Notes under the pieces: generated by a model
What the model saw: only the letters and a program-made list of their open reading frames with translations
Told to the model about the DNA's origin: nothing
The model's database searches: none
Part shown: positions 35,575 through 44,731 of the stretch, in pieces
Layout of the letters: every line of letters starts with the position of its first letter
How positions within the stretch are numbered: position 1 is the stretch's first letter
Position numbers and translations under genes: made by a program
Source of the DNA: Methanobrevibacter millerae
GTDB lineage: Archaea; Methanobacteriota; Methanobacteria; Methanobacteriales; Methanobacteriaceae
Length of the DNA: 64,000 bases
Reading direction: 5' to 3'
Assembly (NCBI RefSeq): GCF_900103415.1
Contig: NZ_FMXB01000004.1
Span: 62,001 to 126,000, forward strand

Positions 35575-36004
35575 TTTTAATACTCCCCATTTAATCTTTT
35601 TTAAAAAAACATTAAACATTCATATAATTCTATTTTATCAATACTATTATAAGTCTTTTGCTATTTTCAAATCAGTCAAGAATGGCTGTATTTCACATAG
35701 ACTTTATTTTGATACGCCTAATATTTTTATGAGTTCTCTTAAAGTCACAGATGCGAAATAATGAATTTTATCCAATATTTCGGCCAATAATTTCCGAAAC
35801 TCTGGATAGGATAAATTATAACTTCGTTATAAATGTGATTTGTTCACCATTAATTAAAATCATAATATGGATTCGATAACAAATTTTTTGATAAGTTTAC
35901 AGTGGTTAGCTAAAAATAAATTTATTGTTAAACTGTATAATTTAAATACTATAAAGACTAATTAATTAATAACCTATAAAAAAATTCTCAGATAGGTGAT
36001 AAAA
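35575..36004. other. divergent promoter region between two surface protein genes
   Basis: AT-rich, no ORF with a ribosome binding site. It contains several TATA-like words, including one near 35938-35950 (tataatttaaatac) that would fit transcription of the gene at 36005 on the plus strand. No strong hairpin was seen. Confidence 0.35.
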
Positions 36005-36385
36005 ATGGATAACAAAAAACTAAAAATTTTGGCAGGTTTAATAATATTGATTTGTGCGCTTACCGTTGTAACCGCCGTAAGCAGTGCCCCAACTGCAACA
36101 AATGATGACAAAAATACTGACGAAAACTATACTCTGGAGATTAACACCAGCGGAAAATGGAGACTGGACCTTGTAGTTGACGGAAACTATTCCTCCTGTG
36201 AAGCTGAAGGTTCAAAAATAATCAACTTGAACACGACAGATTTAAAATACGCCAGCGTAACACTTAACCAGAAAAGCGGACCTACAGACGTCTTCATAAA
36301 GAAAGGCAATGAAACCCGCCACGAAGACCATTCAAACGGTAACGGCATAGAAACCATCTATTTCTATTTTGAAGAAGGCAAGTGA
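36005..36385 (+). CDS. small secreted protein (126 aa)
   Basis: Start at 36005 has AGGTGATAAAA directly before it; an in-frame ATG lies nine bases upstream. Signal peptide LKILAGLIILICALTVVTAV followed by a Thr/Asn-rich domain with conserved-looking KWRLDLVVDGNYSSCEAEG and VTLNQKSGPTDVFIKKG. It probably folds as a small beta sandwich outside the cell. Family not recognised. Confidence 0.6.
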   Translation: MDNKKLKILAGLIILICALTVVTAVSSAPTATNDDKNTDENYTLEINTSGKWRLDLVVDGNYSSCEAEGSKIINLNTTDLKYASVTLNQKSGPTDVFIKKGNETRHEDHSNGNGIETIYFYFEEGK

Positions 36386-36425
36386 TTAACTTCCTTCAAT
36401 TATTTTTTATTACTCTTTTTTTAAT

Positions 36426-37598
36426 TTAAACGCTTGTAATGCGAATATTATTGCCCATTGACAAATCACCATACATGGAAGTTATTATATATTCCCCGGG
36501 CATCAATCGAATATTTAATCTGGCCGTTCCGTTCTCATCGGTTGTTCTTTGATAGAAAACTCCGTTAACGTTAAATGTGACGTTTACACCGACTATCGCA
36601 TTTCCCTTTCCATCAATAAGCCTTGCCTGAAATTGGCTTCCGTCCATATAAGACATTGACAAATCCGATGCGATTATAGTGGGCAGGACAGTGATTGAAT
36701 TAGAAAGCCTGCAGTTTTCATACTCTGCAGTTATTATATACGTGCCCGGAATCAGATTGATGTTCAATTTGGCATATCCGGTTGAATTTGAAACCCTCTG
36801 ATAGAAAACGCCATTGATATTAAAGGTAACCGTCTTATTGGCCACAGGTTTTCCCATATCATCAAGCAGCCTGACAGTATACTGGGTATCGTTTTTGAAA
36901 TACTTCACAATGTCTTTGTTTTGATCCATATTTGGCAAGATAATGATTTTTGAAGCCTTATTCGTCCTGGATACAGGATTGTATGAGGTTATCGTATATT
37001 CACCCGGCTGCAGATTGATATTAATTTTTGCAACGCCATACTCATTGGTTGTCCTTGAATATTTAAGCCCGTTAATCAGAAAGGTTATTTGAGCATTTTT
37101 GATACGATTATCATAATTGTCATAGAAAGTGGCTTGAAACGTAGCCGGATTTCCAAAAACCTTCTTTAAATCGCACTGCATTATGGTAGGGTCTTTGATG
37201 CAAAGTTTTAACTTCAAACGAAAGTCATCTGAAATATGTGCCTTGTATAATTCACTGTCATTGAAGTTATTATCTCCATCATAGGATTCAGCAAATTGTA
37301 AACTATTATAATACAGACTTTGTATCAGTGCCTGAGCAGGTTGACTATTTTGAAGCCCAATCATAAAGCTCTCATCATAGACCTGAGGATTATTGCGAAT
37401 GATAATTCCTTGTATAGTATCATAATCTATTGTATTTTGATTGGATACGTCATCTCCTTCGTTTTCATCAGCCAATATGGACGTTTCATTATTTTGAAAA
37501 TCAGCTTTAAAATCTGTAGTATTGTCCTCTGCATGAATAGCTGACAATGACAGCAGCAAAATCATGAAAATCACTGACGTTAAGATAACCTTTTTCAT
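36426..37598 (-). CDS. adhesin-like protein with Ig-like repeats (390 aa)
   Basis: Start at 37598 chosen for GGGGATTAAA; the signal peptide is MKKVILTSVIFMILLLSLSA ending IHAED. Three C-terminal repeats of ~85 residues are of the same kind as those at 31152 (VKYFKNDTQYTVRLLDDMG, NKTVTFNINGVFYQRVSN). The N-terminal domain of ~130 residues is unique and polar. It ends directly after the last repeat, without a membrane anchor. Confidence 0.82.
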   Translation of the reverse strand: MKKVILTSVIFMILLLSLSAIHAEDNTTDFKADFQNNETSILADENEGDDVSNQNTIDYDTIQGIIIRNNPQVYDESFMIGLQNSQPAQALIQSLYYNSLQFAESYDGDNNFNDSELYKAHISDDFRLKLKLCIKDPTIMQCDLKKVFGNPATFQATFYDNYDNRIKNAQITFLINGLKYSRTTNEYGVAKININLQPGEYTITSYNPVSRTNKASKIIILPNMDQNKDIVKYFKNDTQYTVRLLDDMGKPVANKTVTFNINGVFYQRVSNSTGYAKLNINLIPGTYIITAEYENCRLSNSITVLPTIIASDLSMSYMDGSQFQARLIDGKGNAIVGVNVTFNVNGVFYQRTTDENGTARLNIRLMPGEYIITSMYGDLSMGNNIRITSV

Positions 37599-37882
37599 TT
37601 TAATCCCCGATATATTGAAACTTATGAAAAGTTGTACCACTTAAACGTACTTTTCAATCAACTTTGTTTTAAATATTTTATCTGAACTTGTTATTAAATA
37701 TTTTGGAAAAATGTCGAAAAATATGACTTGAATAGCTATTTAAAGATTTTTACAAAGAGTTAACCACTGGATAAAAATTAAGAATAATGTTAAAAAATGT
37801 TGCAATGAAAATGAAATAAAAAACCTGAAATCATTAAGTTTGTGGTTATGGTGTTGATGATAATTCCAGATTAATTATATTT

Positions 37883-38352
37883 TTAAAAACCTCCGTTTTG
37901 ATAAGCTCGGGCTATCACATAAGAGGGTTCATAGAAAGCACTGCAGTTATAATTGTCTATCACCTCGCATATGTCATCATTATATACCCTTATAATGCCG
38001 TCAACATAATCTTCTTTGGATGATAAGGTATTTATAATTAAACGACAATATACTGCGCCCATATCAAGGGGCGTTGGAATGATTGGAGCAAGTTCCGTAT
38101 CAACAGAAGTAATATCATAATTTCCTTTTCAAGTTCATAGTCATTAATCCAATCTGATTCTACTTTCAGAGGATTTTCACAATGCAATACTTCCGCACAG
38201 CTGATCAGGTGATATAGTCCATCTCTTCCAATTGTATTTACAACATATTTATTTTTTTGTTTTATATGTCTTGCCACTCTTTCTATCATGTAACATATAA
38301 AGTATAAATCATTGATTTTAATGTCTTCATCTGGAAAATATTTATTTTTCAT
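37883..38352 (-). pseudogene. conserved hypothetical protein, frameshifted
   Basis: The frame from ATG 38352 (MKNKYFPDEDIKINDLYFIC) is normal up to ELEKE. It then loses one base near 38125 and drifts to a stop at 38038. In the next frame the protein continues convincingly: DITSVDTELAPIIPTPLDMG, VYCRLIINTLSSKEDYVDGI and ends VIARAYQNGGF at 37883. A run of three A where four are expected explains it, so either a true mutation or a homopolymer read error. AAGGGAAGTGAACTATT precedes the start. The restored protein has ~155 residues. It is 15 bp behind a HEAT-repeat gene and probably in its operon. Confidence 0.75.
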
Positions 38353-38367
38353 AATAGTTCACTTCCC

Positions 38368-38991
38368 TTACATGTTAATGTTTAAAGCGTTATTCGTTAT
38401 TCTAACCGCACCGGCACAGTGTACTCGGACGGCCGGATGCTCGTCGTTTTTGGAAATCCATTCCAATTTAGTTAAAAACGGCTTTACGCAATCGGGCTTT
38501 CGCTTTCCGACAACACGAAACATTTCAGGCGCTTCAATACGGACTTTTTCTGAAGAATCATTTATCATATCATAAAAGATTTCCAGCTTGTCGCAGAAGA
38601 GTTCGGGAGAAGTCGTGGCTATATTTTCGCATGCCCAGACAAATGCGTGCCTGACGTTTCCGGATTCATCATCACGCATTTCCATTAATCTGTTCATATA
38701 TGAAATGACAAGATTCTTATCGGCCCTGCCTATCCTTCCGAGGGCATTAAGTGATCTTTCACGCAGCTTAGGGTTTTCATCTTCCATAAAAAAAGCAATC
38801 TCATCAACATGGCTTTCCATTTCCAAGGGATATTTAAGTCCCATCTCTCCCAGAAGCCATAATGCCTTTGCCTTTACGGTATCTGAATAGCCATCATCAA
38901 GTTTGGATGCAACCTCATCGATATTGTCTTTCCAGTATTCCTTGCTCTTAGTCAATTGCCTTAATTGGTTAATTATCTCCTTATCATTCAT
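38368..38991 (-). CDS. HEAT-repeat protein (207 aa)
   Basis: Five or six consecutive HEAT/PBS-lyase-like repeats, for example VKAKALWLLGEMGLKYP, LRERSLNALGRIGRAD, VRHAFVWACENIATTSP and VRVHCAGAVRITN. It is an alpha-solenoid expected to mediate protein interactions. The downstream frameshifted gene follows closely. No enzymatic residues are expected. Confidence 0.8.
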   Translation of the reverse strand: MNDKEIINQLRQLTKSKEYWKDNIDEVASKLDDGYSDTVKAKALWLLGEMGLKYPLEMESHVDEIAFFMEDENPKLRERSLNALGRIGRADKNLVISYMNRLMEMRDDESGNVRHAFVWACENIATTSPELFCDKLEIFYDMINDSSEKVRIEAPEMFRVVGKRKPDCVKPFLTKLEWISKNDEHPAVRVHCAGAVRITNNALNINM

Positions 38992-39075
38992 ATTCTTTCC
39001 ACAATAATATTTTATTTTAAAAAGCTTTAAATATTTTCAAAAATTATATTAACAAGTTAATAACAATCATTATTC

Positions 39076-39240
39076 ATGAAAATCTTATTCAACTGTCCGA
39101 GATGCGGTTCCGTTGTCGGATACAACCAATTGTGGTGTGAAGGATGTGGATTTCAGCTGGATATTGAAGGATACAGTAGCTGGGAAGAGGCAACGGAAGA
39201 AAAAAAGGACGATGACTGCTATTGGGATGATGACTTCTAG
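39076..39240 (+). CDS. small zinc-ribbon protein (54 aa)
   Basis: ORF with two CxxC knuckles: NCPRCGSVVGYNQLWCEGCG, and an acidic C-terminal tail (EEKKDDDCYWDDDF). It probably binds one zinc. An ORF in another frame over it (39113-39316) is a shadow. It lies divergent from the HEAT gene and convergent with the phosphatidyltransferase gene, with one base between the stops. Confidence 0.6.
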   Translation: MKILFNCPRCGSVVGYNQLWCEGCGFQLDIEGYSSWEEATEEKKDDDCYWDDDF

Positions 39241-39241
39241 G

Positions 39242-39772
39242 CTAAAAATCAATCAGGCCTCTGCAATCGGGATTGAAGTATCTGCTTTTAATGACAATAA
39301 TCAGCTCCTCCAGTGAAGCCAGCGTAGCTACAAAACAGATTACGTTTAAAATCACTTCTGATGAAATCAAAAGTAGCAAAAATGGAAGCAGAATCAAAAG
39401 CGCACCTGTCAGCTTGTTGAGATAGCTGTGAATAAATGCCAGCTCATTGAACTTCAGATAACCTATCAAAACAGATATTATCCTGATTGCGAAAATAGCC
39501 AGAATCCATGAAATTATGAAATAGTTAAACTTCAAAACCGGAAGCAATACTATCAGGAATGATAAAAAGAATACTATATCTGCCAGTGAATCCAGTTTTG
39601 CTCCCAAATCGCTTTTATAACCCATGTTTTTAGCCAGATATCCGTCAGCGACATCGCTTAAGCCGCAGATTATGAAAATTATGAAAAAATTCAGGGATAA
39701 AGGTTCGCAAAATAGCATCAAAAGCGACAGGACAATTCTTGATATCGTAATGTAGTTGGCTAAATTCCTCAT
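39242..39772 (-). CDS. CDP-alcohol phosphatidyltransferase family protein
   Basis: Signature DG-x2-A-K-x8-G-x3-D-x3-D is seen as DVADGYLAKNMGYKSDLGAK then LDSLADIV, with Lys in place of the common Arg. Five or six membrane helices, 176 residues. It joins a CDP-activated lipid to an alcohol in membrane lipid synthesis; the alcohol (glycerol phosphate, inositol or serine) cannot be inferred. AAGGGATGTAAA precedes the ATG. Confidence 0.85.
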   Translation of the reverse strand: MRNLANYITISRIVLSLLMLFCEPLSLNFFIIFIICGLSDVADGYLAKNMGYKSDLGAKLDSLADIVFFLSFLIVLLPVLKFNYFIISWILAIFAIRIISVLIGYLKFNELAFIHSYLNKLTGALLILLPFLLLLISSEVILNVICFVATLASLEELIIVIKSRYFNPDCRGLIDF

Positions 39773-39940
39773 TTTACATCCCTTTAAAACCTAATTAATA
39801 TGTAAAAGTGTACAATATTATATTTAATCAATTATCTATTTAAAACTAAAGATTAGCTGATTAAGAAAGTATTAATAACCTTATAAAACACAGTAATAAT
39901 ATAGGATTTTAATTGAATATAATAATAAAGTTGAATAATT

Positions 39941-41329
39941 ATGCAGAAAAAATATTTGGATACAAAAACGAGAAACCTGATACTCATTTTGTTTTTGGTG
40001 GGCGTATTCATGGGATGTCTTGATACGGGCATTATCGGTCCGGTATTGCCTTCTATCGAGCAGAGCTATCACCTTACAAGCAGGGAATCAAGCTGGATAT
40101 TCACACTGTTCGTAATCTTTTTCATGATTGGTTCCCCGATTATGGCAAAGTTTTCCGACTTTTACGGAAGAAAACAGATTTTCATCCTTGACGTGATCCT
40201 TTTCGGCATCGGATCTGCCCTGATTGCACTCTCATTCAATATCGAGTCAATACTTTTGGGAAGAATAATACAGGGTTTCGGCTGCGGAGGACTATTCCCG
40301 GTAGCCGGAGCGTTTGTAGGGGATGCCTTTCCATTGGAAGAGCGAGGAAAGGCCTTGGGAATTCTTGGAAGCGTATTTGGAATTTCGGCAATCGGAGGTC
40401 CTCTTGTTGGAGCCGCATTAATACCATTCGGCTGGAACTGGTGCTTTACAATCAATATCCCCATAAGCATAATTCTCGTAATACTTTCAATCAAAATCCT
40501 TCCGGATCTGGAAAACAAAAGAAAGCTGTCAATAGATTATCTTGGAATCATTGTTTTAATCCTGCTTTCGGTATTTCTGGCTTACGGGCTTAACCAGATT
40601 GATTCAAGCAATTTCATCAATAGCTTACTCTCCATTAATGTCGCTCCGTTTCTGGTGATGTTTATAATTTTAATCCTAATATTCTTTAAAGTGGAAAAGA
40701 GAGCTGAAGAGTCAATCGTGCCTATTCATATGCTTAAAAACAGGGACATAAGCATTGCATGCGTTGAAACTCTGTGCTACGGTATCATATACTCCTCTGT
40801 GATATTTGTTCCTTCTCTTGTAATCCTTTCAATGGGCCTTAACGACCAGCTGGCAAGCCTTATGCTGATTCCTATTCTGGGAGCCAATGCCGTTGCGGCA
40901 CCGATTCTTGGAAAAATCCTTGACTCAACCGGTTCACGAACAATCATGGCTGTCGGAACATTTATTTTAGCCATTGGCCTTGCAGTCATTGCACTTTATC
41001 CTAGAAATCTAATACTATTTATCGTTGCAGGCTGTGTTATCGGAGTCGGCATGGTAACGATTATCGGAGCTCCCCTAAGATACATTGTCTTAAGCGAAGC
41101 CAAGCCTTACGAAAGGGGTGCAGGCCAGGCTATCGTAAATATGCTTTCAAGCGCAGGGCAACTGATAGGCGGAGCCCTTATCGGCGGAATAATAGCGTCA
41201 TTTACAGGAATTTTAGGCTATCAGATAAGCCTCATATTATCTTCAATAGTGGCCATTATCGCGTTTTTATTCACGTTAAAGTTGAAAAACCGCAACGAGC
41301 AGATTGCAACCATGAAAGAAAACCAATAG
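39941..41329 (+). CDS. MFS transporter, DHA2 (EmrB/QacA)-like
   Basis: 462 residues with ~14 hydrophobic helices. MFS motifs: LDTGIIGPVLPSIEQSY in helix 1, the loop 2-3 motif GSPIMAKFSDFYGRKQIF, and motif C GSVFGISAIGGPLVGAALI in helix 5. This marks a drug/proton antiporter. A TATA-like region and no strong ribosome binding site precede the ATG. Exported compound unknown. Confidence 0.88.
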   Translation: MQKKYLDTKTRNLILILFLVGVFMGCLDTGIIGPVLPSIEQSYHLTSRESSWIFTLFVIFFMIGSPIMAKFSDFYGRKQIFILDVILFGIGSALIALSFNIESILLGRIIQGFGCGGLFPVAGAFVGDAFPLEERGKALGILGSVFGISAIGGPLVGAALIPFGWNWCFTINIPISIILVILSIKILPDLENKRKLSIDYLGIIVLILLSVFLAYGLNQIDSSNFINSLLSINVAPFLVMFIILILIFFKVEKRAEESIVPIHMLKNRDISIACVETLCYGIIYSSVIFVPSLVILSMGLNDQLASLMLIPILGANAVAAPILGKILDSTGSRTIMAVGTFILAIGLAVIALYPRNLILFIVAGCVIGVGMVTIIGAPLRYIVLSEAKPYERGAGQAIVNMLSSAGQLIGGALIGGIIASFTGILGYQISLILSSIVAIIAFLFTLKLKNRNEQIATMKENQ

Positions 41330-41331
41330 GG

Positions 41332-42024
41332 CTATTTTACTGCAGTAACCGTCACCCACTGGACGAACTTGTCTGAAAATGAGATGTTGGAGTAGTCATC
41401 GTCGACTCTTCTTTCCTCACCCTTTGACTTTATGATTTCCTGCTTGTTTTTGGCATCTCTTAGATAAGCAGTTATCTCATTATAATCGTTATTTTCAAGA
41501 AATGAGCTGATTTCATCGTCGGTGTACATTTCCATGTCTATGAAGTGATTCCAGAATCTCATTACCAGACTGTCTGATCCGTTTGTTTCCATACCTATTA
41601 AAAATGTTCCGCCGGGCTTTAGCACCCTTCTTACTTCGCCGAATGATTTTTCGATATCCGGCCAGAAATAGACGGTTTCGAATGCGGTTACTATATCAAA
41701 GCTATCATCATCAAAGGGCAGTGCCGCAACGTTTCCCTCAAGCACTTCAACCTTGCCCTGACGGATATTGTCCTCATTCACTTGCCTTGAGAGCTTTACG
41801 CTTTCTATGCTGTAGTCTACGCCATATACCTTTTTGGCCTTTTCAGACATTCTTTTGATGTTCATTCCGCCTCCGCAGCCTATATCAAGTATTACATCAT
41901 CCTCTTTTATCTTTAAATGCTTTAGTCCCCATAATGATACGGGAGTGTGTTCCTTGTTCATTGATTTAAGCTGCATGTTTCCCAGTTTACCCTGAGGTTT
42001 TCTCATGTTATCGAAAAATCCCAT
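41332..42024 (-). CDS. class I SAM-dependent methyltransferase under a metal-type operator
   Basis: Motif I VILDIGCGGGMNIKRM, YGVDYSIESVKLSRQ, VEVLEGNVAALPFDDDSFDI and VRRVLKPGGTFLIGME. Start at 42024 (MGFFDNMRKPQGKLG) because GTGATTTTT is directly upstream. 230 residues. An operator-like 16-bp palindrome and TATA box lie at 42080-42111, identical to those before the 22-codon gene at 50.35 kb, so it is probably regulated by iron or manganese. Substrate unknown. Confidence 0.85.
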   Translation of the reverse strand: MGFFDNMRKPQGKLGNMQLKSMNKEHTPVSLWGLKHLKIKEDDVILDIGCGGGMNIKRMSEKAKKVYGVDYSIESVKLSRQVNEDNIRQGKVEVLEGNVAALPFDDDSFDIVTAFETVYFWPDIEKSFGEVRRVLKPGGTFLIGMETNGSDSLVMRFWNHFIDMEMYTDDEISSFLENNDYNEITAYLRDAKNKQEIIKSKGEERRVDDDYSNISFSDKFVQWVTVTAVK

Positions 42025-42079
42025 AAAAATCACATTTTGAATTATTTGCTTTTTTCAAGCACTGTTAATAGATATATGT

Positions 42080-42111
42080 TTATGATATAAATATTTTTAG
42101 GTATGCCTAAA
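42080..42111 (-). promoter_or_regulatory. DtxR/MntR-like operator and TATA box, copy 1
   Basis: On the minus strand TTTAGGCATACCTAAA (42111-42096) is followed by AAATATTTATATCATAAA containing the TATA box. The palindrome matches at 14 of 16 positions and resembles operators of the DtxR/MntR metal-responsive repressors. Confidence 0.65.
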
Positions 42112-42139
42112 TTTTTAAAATTTTGAAAAAAATAATGGA

Positions 42140-42985
42140 TTAATATGAATCCAATAATTCCTTCAAGTCCAAAATGACCTGTTCGAACTTTACACCGTAT
42201 TTATGGTCTTCGTCACCCACTGTCTTTTCAATTGCCATTTTGGTGAACTCACCGGCAATTTTTGCAGCCGCAGCTGGAGATTTGCCGTTCATGGTTGAGC
42301 CGACAAATGATGATGCGAAAACGTCCCCGGTTCCGTGGGAAGCGTAATCAATCCTGTCATTGTAGACGATTTCAGTTGATGAATCTTGCTTATTCTTGAC
42401 AATCATTCCCAGCTTGCCTTCCTCGGCGGTGTCCCCTTTAAGGACAACATACCTTTTGGTGAATGCCTGAAGCTCATCGGCCATTTCAAGCATTTCTTCC
42501 CTTGTGAATTCCTCTTTCCATTCCTTATGCAATAAGTAACAGGCTTCAGTTGTGTTTGGAAGCACATAATCTCCCAGCTTACAGAGCTCTCCCATCTTGT
42601 CTGCAAATTCCTGGTCGAATCCATTGTAGAACTCACCGTTGTCCGCCATGGCCGGATCGACAAATACCAGTCCGTCAGGCTTAAGTCTTGAATCGATAAT
42701 ATCCTTAATGTAATCCAATTGTTCTTTTGAAGCTATAAAACCTGTATAAATTGCATCAAAGTATATTCCTTCCTTTTCCCAGTGTTTTCTGATTTCCGGA
42801 AGGTCTTCCGTTAAGTCCCTGACTGTGAAATCAGTGAATCCTGCAGTATGCGTGGAGAGAACTGCAGAAGGTAAAATTGCCGTTTCTATTCCGAAAGCTG
42901 ATACAATCGGAAGCGCAACTGTTATTGAACACTGCCCATAACAGGATATGTCCTGAATAGTTAAAATCTTAATAGTTTCACTCAT
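42140..42985 (-). CDS. pyridoxamine/pyridoxal kinase-like protein
   Basis: A ribokinase-fold enzyme of the PdxK/PdxY group: QDISCYGQCSITVALPIVSA, VFVDPAMADNGEFYNGF, and the anion-hole/catalytic base motif YASHGTGDVFASSF. 281 residues, normal size. It phosphorylates vitamin B6 vitamers to the PLP pathway; related kinases acting on hydroxymethylpyrimidine are the main alternative. AGGTTGAAAAA precedes the ATG. Confidence 0.85.
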   Translation of the reverse strand: MSETIKILTIQDISCYGQCSITVALPIVSAFGIETAILPSAVLSTHTAGFTDFTVRDLTEDLPEIRKHWEKEGIYFDAIYTGFIASKEQLDYIKDIIDSRLKPDGLVFVDPAMADNGEFYNGFDQEFADKMGELCKLGDYVLPNTTEACYLLHKEWKEEFTREEMLEMADELQAFTKRYVVLKGDTAEEGKLGMIVKNKQDSSTEIVYNDRIDYASHGTGDVFASSFVGSTMNGKSPAAAAKIAGEFTKMAIEKTVGDEDHKYGVKFEQVILDLKELLDSY

Positions 42986-43185
42986 TTTTTCAACCTAAAA
43001 TCTATTTTTCTTTAAATATCTAGTAATAATTTATATCAGGTGTTATTTATAGTTTTGTTGTATTAAATAGTACATTTTGAAAGGAAATTCATTATTAAGC
43101 ATTTTTAAACATTAATTTTTATGAATTTTAATAAACGCCAAAATTTCATTGTCTAAAAATAGAATAGTCAATTTTCAAAAAACCA

Positions 43186-43455
43186 TTATCCATAGTGCTC
43201 ACCGACCCATCCCTGATTGACGTCGGGATTTTCGTCTTCACAGTAGTCCTCATCATCATATGAAGGCTCAAAGCGGTGCATGCCGTGATTATGGCAATAA
43301 TGGCACACCCATAACTCCCCATTATAGTCAAAAAGGGTTTCGCAGTTCTCGCAGCGGTAAAAGCCCTCGCCCATATCCATGTTTGAGCAGAATGGACAAT
43401 CAAATTCCACGTCATCCTCGTCTATTTCCTCATCGCACATCGGGCATCTAATCAT
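43186..43455 (-). CDS. zinc-ribbon protein (89 aa)
   Basis: Start at 43455 because GGTGATATTA lies before that ATG. Four CxxC or near knuckles: RCPMCDEE, DCPFCSNMD, RCENCETLF and VCHYCHNHG, giving two zinc ribbons, then an acidic tail. It lies downstream of the aminotransferase, probably at the end of the same operon. Function unknown. Confidence 0.65.
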   Translation of the reverse strand: MIRCPMCDEEIDEDDVEFDCPFCSNMDMGEGFYRCENCETLFDYNGELWVCHYCHNHGMHRFEPSYDDEDYCEDENPDVNQGWVGEHYG

Positions 43456-43504
43456 TAATATCACCAGCCAATTATTTTTTAATCAATAAAAAATCGTTAA
43501 ATGT

Positions 43505-44704
43505 TCAGTATTCCTCCAATATCTCCAGCAGATTGCCTATAATGTAGTCGGCTTCCTCATCGGTTAACGTGGAATATAACGGGAGAGTTATTTCATTTAC
43601 AAATTGAGCGTAAGCGTTCGGATAGTCTTTAATGTCAAATCCAAGATTTTTATATGCGGTAAGCATTGGAAGGGGCTTGTAATGGACATTAGTAGCTATT
43701 CCCCTTTCACCCATTTTCTCAATGATTTCATTTCTATCTTCAAGTGAAACGTCCTTAATGCGCGCTAAATACAGATGGCCGGATGATTTGAAGTTCTCTG
43801 AGACATGTTTCGGCGTGATTACTCTTGTATCTTTAAACCCTCCATCATACTTTCTAATGATTTCATGCCTCCTTTCAAGGAGTTTTTCGTACCTGTTAAG
43901 CTGTGCAAGTCCAATGCTTGCTTGAATGTCAGTCATGTTACATTTGTATCCCGGAAGGAGAACGTCATATTCCCATGATCCGTTGTTGGCTTTTTCAAGG
44001 GCGTCCCTTGTCTGGCCGTGAAGGGAAAGAACCTGCAATTGCTTATATATTTTATCTGAATTTAATTCATCATGGCTTCTCCATGTTACGGCTCCTCCTT
44101 CAGCGGTTGTGAGGTTTTTAACCGCATGGAATGAAAAGCATGTGAAATCAGCAAGGTTTCCTGCAGTTTTACCTTTTTTAACTGCACCGAATGCGTGGGA
44201 AGAGTCTGCCAAAACGATAATCCTGCCAAAGGCTTTCTGAATATCATTATCTGCCTTAAAGAGTTCCCTTTTATCCTCGACTATTTCAAAAATCCTTTCG
44301 TAATCGCACAGGATTCCTGCGATGTCAACGGGGATGATGACTTTAGTCCTCTCCGTAATCGCTTCAGCCATTTTATCGTAATCCATTTCTTTTGAATCGA
44401 TTTGGCTGTCAACCATTACCGGCGTTGCCCCCACATGACAGATTACGCTGCAGGTTGCGGTGTAGGTATATGCCGGAAGAATTACCTCATCGCCCTTACC
44501 GATGCCCAACATCCTCAGAGTCATCTCCAGTGAAGATGTTGCGGAGCTTAGACACACTGTCCTGTCGCTTCCACAGTATTCTGTGATTTTTCGTTCGAAT
44601 TCCTTTGTTTTAGGTCCGGTTGTAATCCAGCCTGACTTCAGCGATTCAATTACTTCATTTATCTCCTCATCACTGATGTCAGGCGGTGAAAAAGCTATAT
44701 TCAT
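43505..44704 (-). CDS. DegT/DnrJ/EryC1/StrS family PLP-dependent aminotransferase
   Basis: Family features: MNIAFSPPDISDEEINEVIE at the start, TVCLSSATSSLEMTLRML, DEVILPAYTYTATCSVICHV, and the PLP lysine in CFSFHAVKNLTTAEGG. 399 residues. These enzymes usually aminate sugar-nucleotide ketones for surface glycans, which suggests a role in envelope or pseudomurein-associated sugar synthesis. It is 28 bp after the DUF116 gene and probably in the TetR operon. Confidence 0.88.
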   Translation of the reverse strand: MNIAFSPPDISDEEINEVIESLKSGWITTGPKTKEFERKITEYCGSDRTVCLSSATSSLEMTLRMLGIGKGDEVILPAYTYTATCSVICHVGATPVMVDSQIDSKEMDYDKMAEAITERTKVIIPVDIAGILCDYERIFEIVEDKRELFKADNDIQKAFGRIIVLADSSHAFGAVKKGKTAGNLADFTCFSFHAVKNLTTAEGGAVTWRSHDELNSDKIYKQLQVLSLHGQTRDALEKANNGSWEYDVLLPGYKCNMTDIQASIGLAQLNRYEKLLERRHEIIRKYDGGFKDTRVITPKHVSENFKSSGHLYLARIKDVSLEDRNEIIEKMGERGIATNVHYKPLPMLTAYKNLGFDIKDYPNAYAQFVNEITLPLYSTLTDEEADYIIGNLLEILEEY

Positions 44705-44731
44705 AATCCACACTTCCAGTTAATTTCTAGA

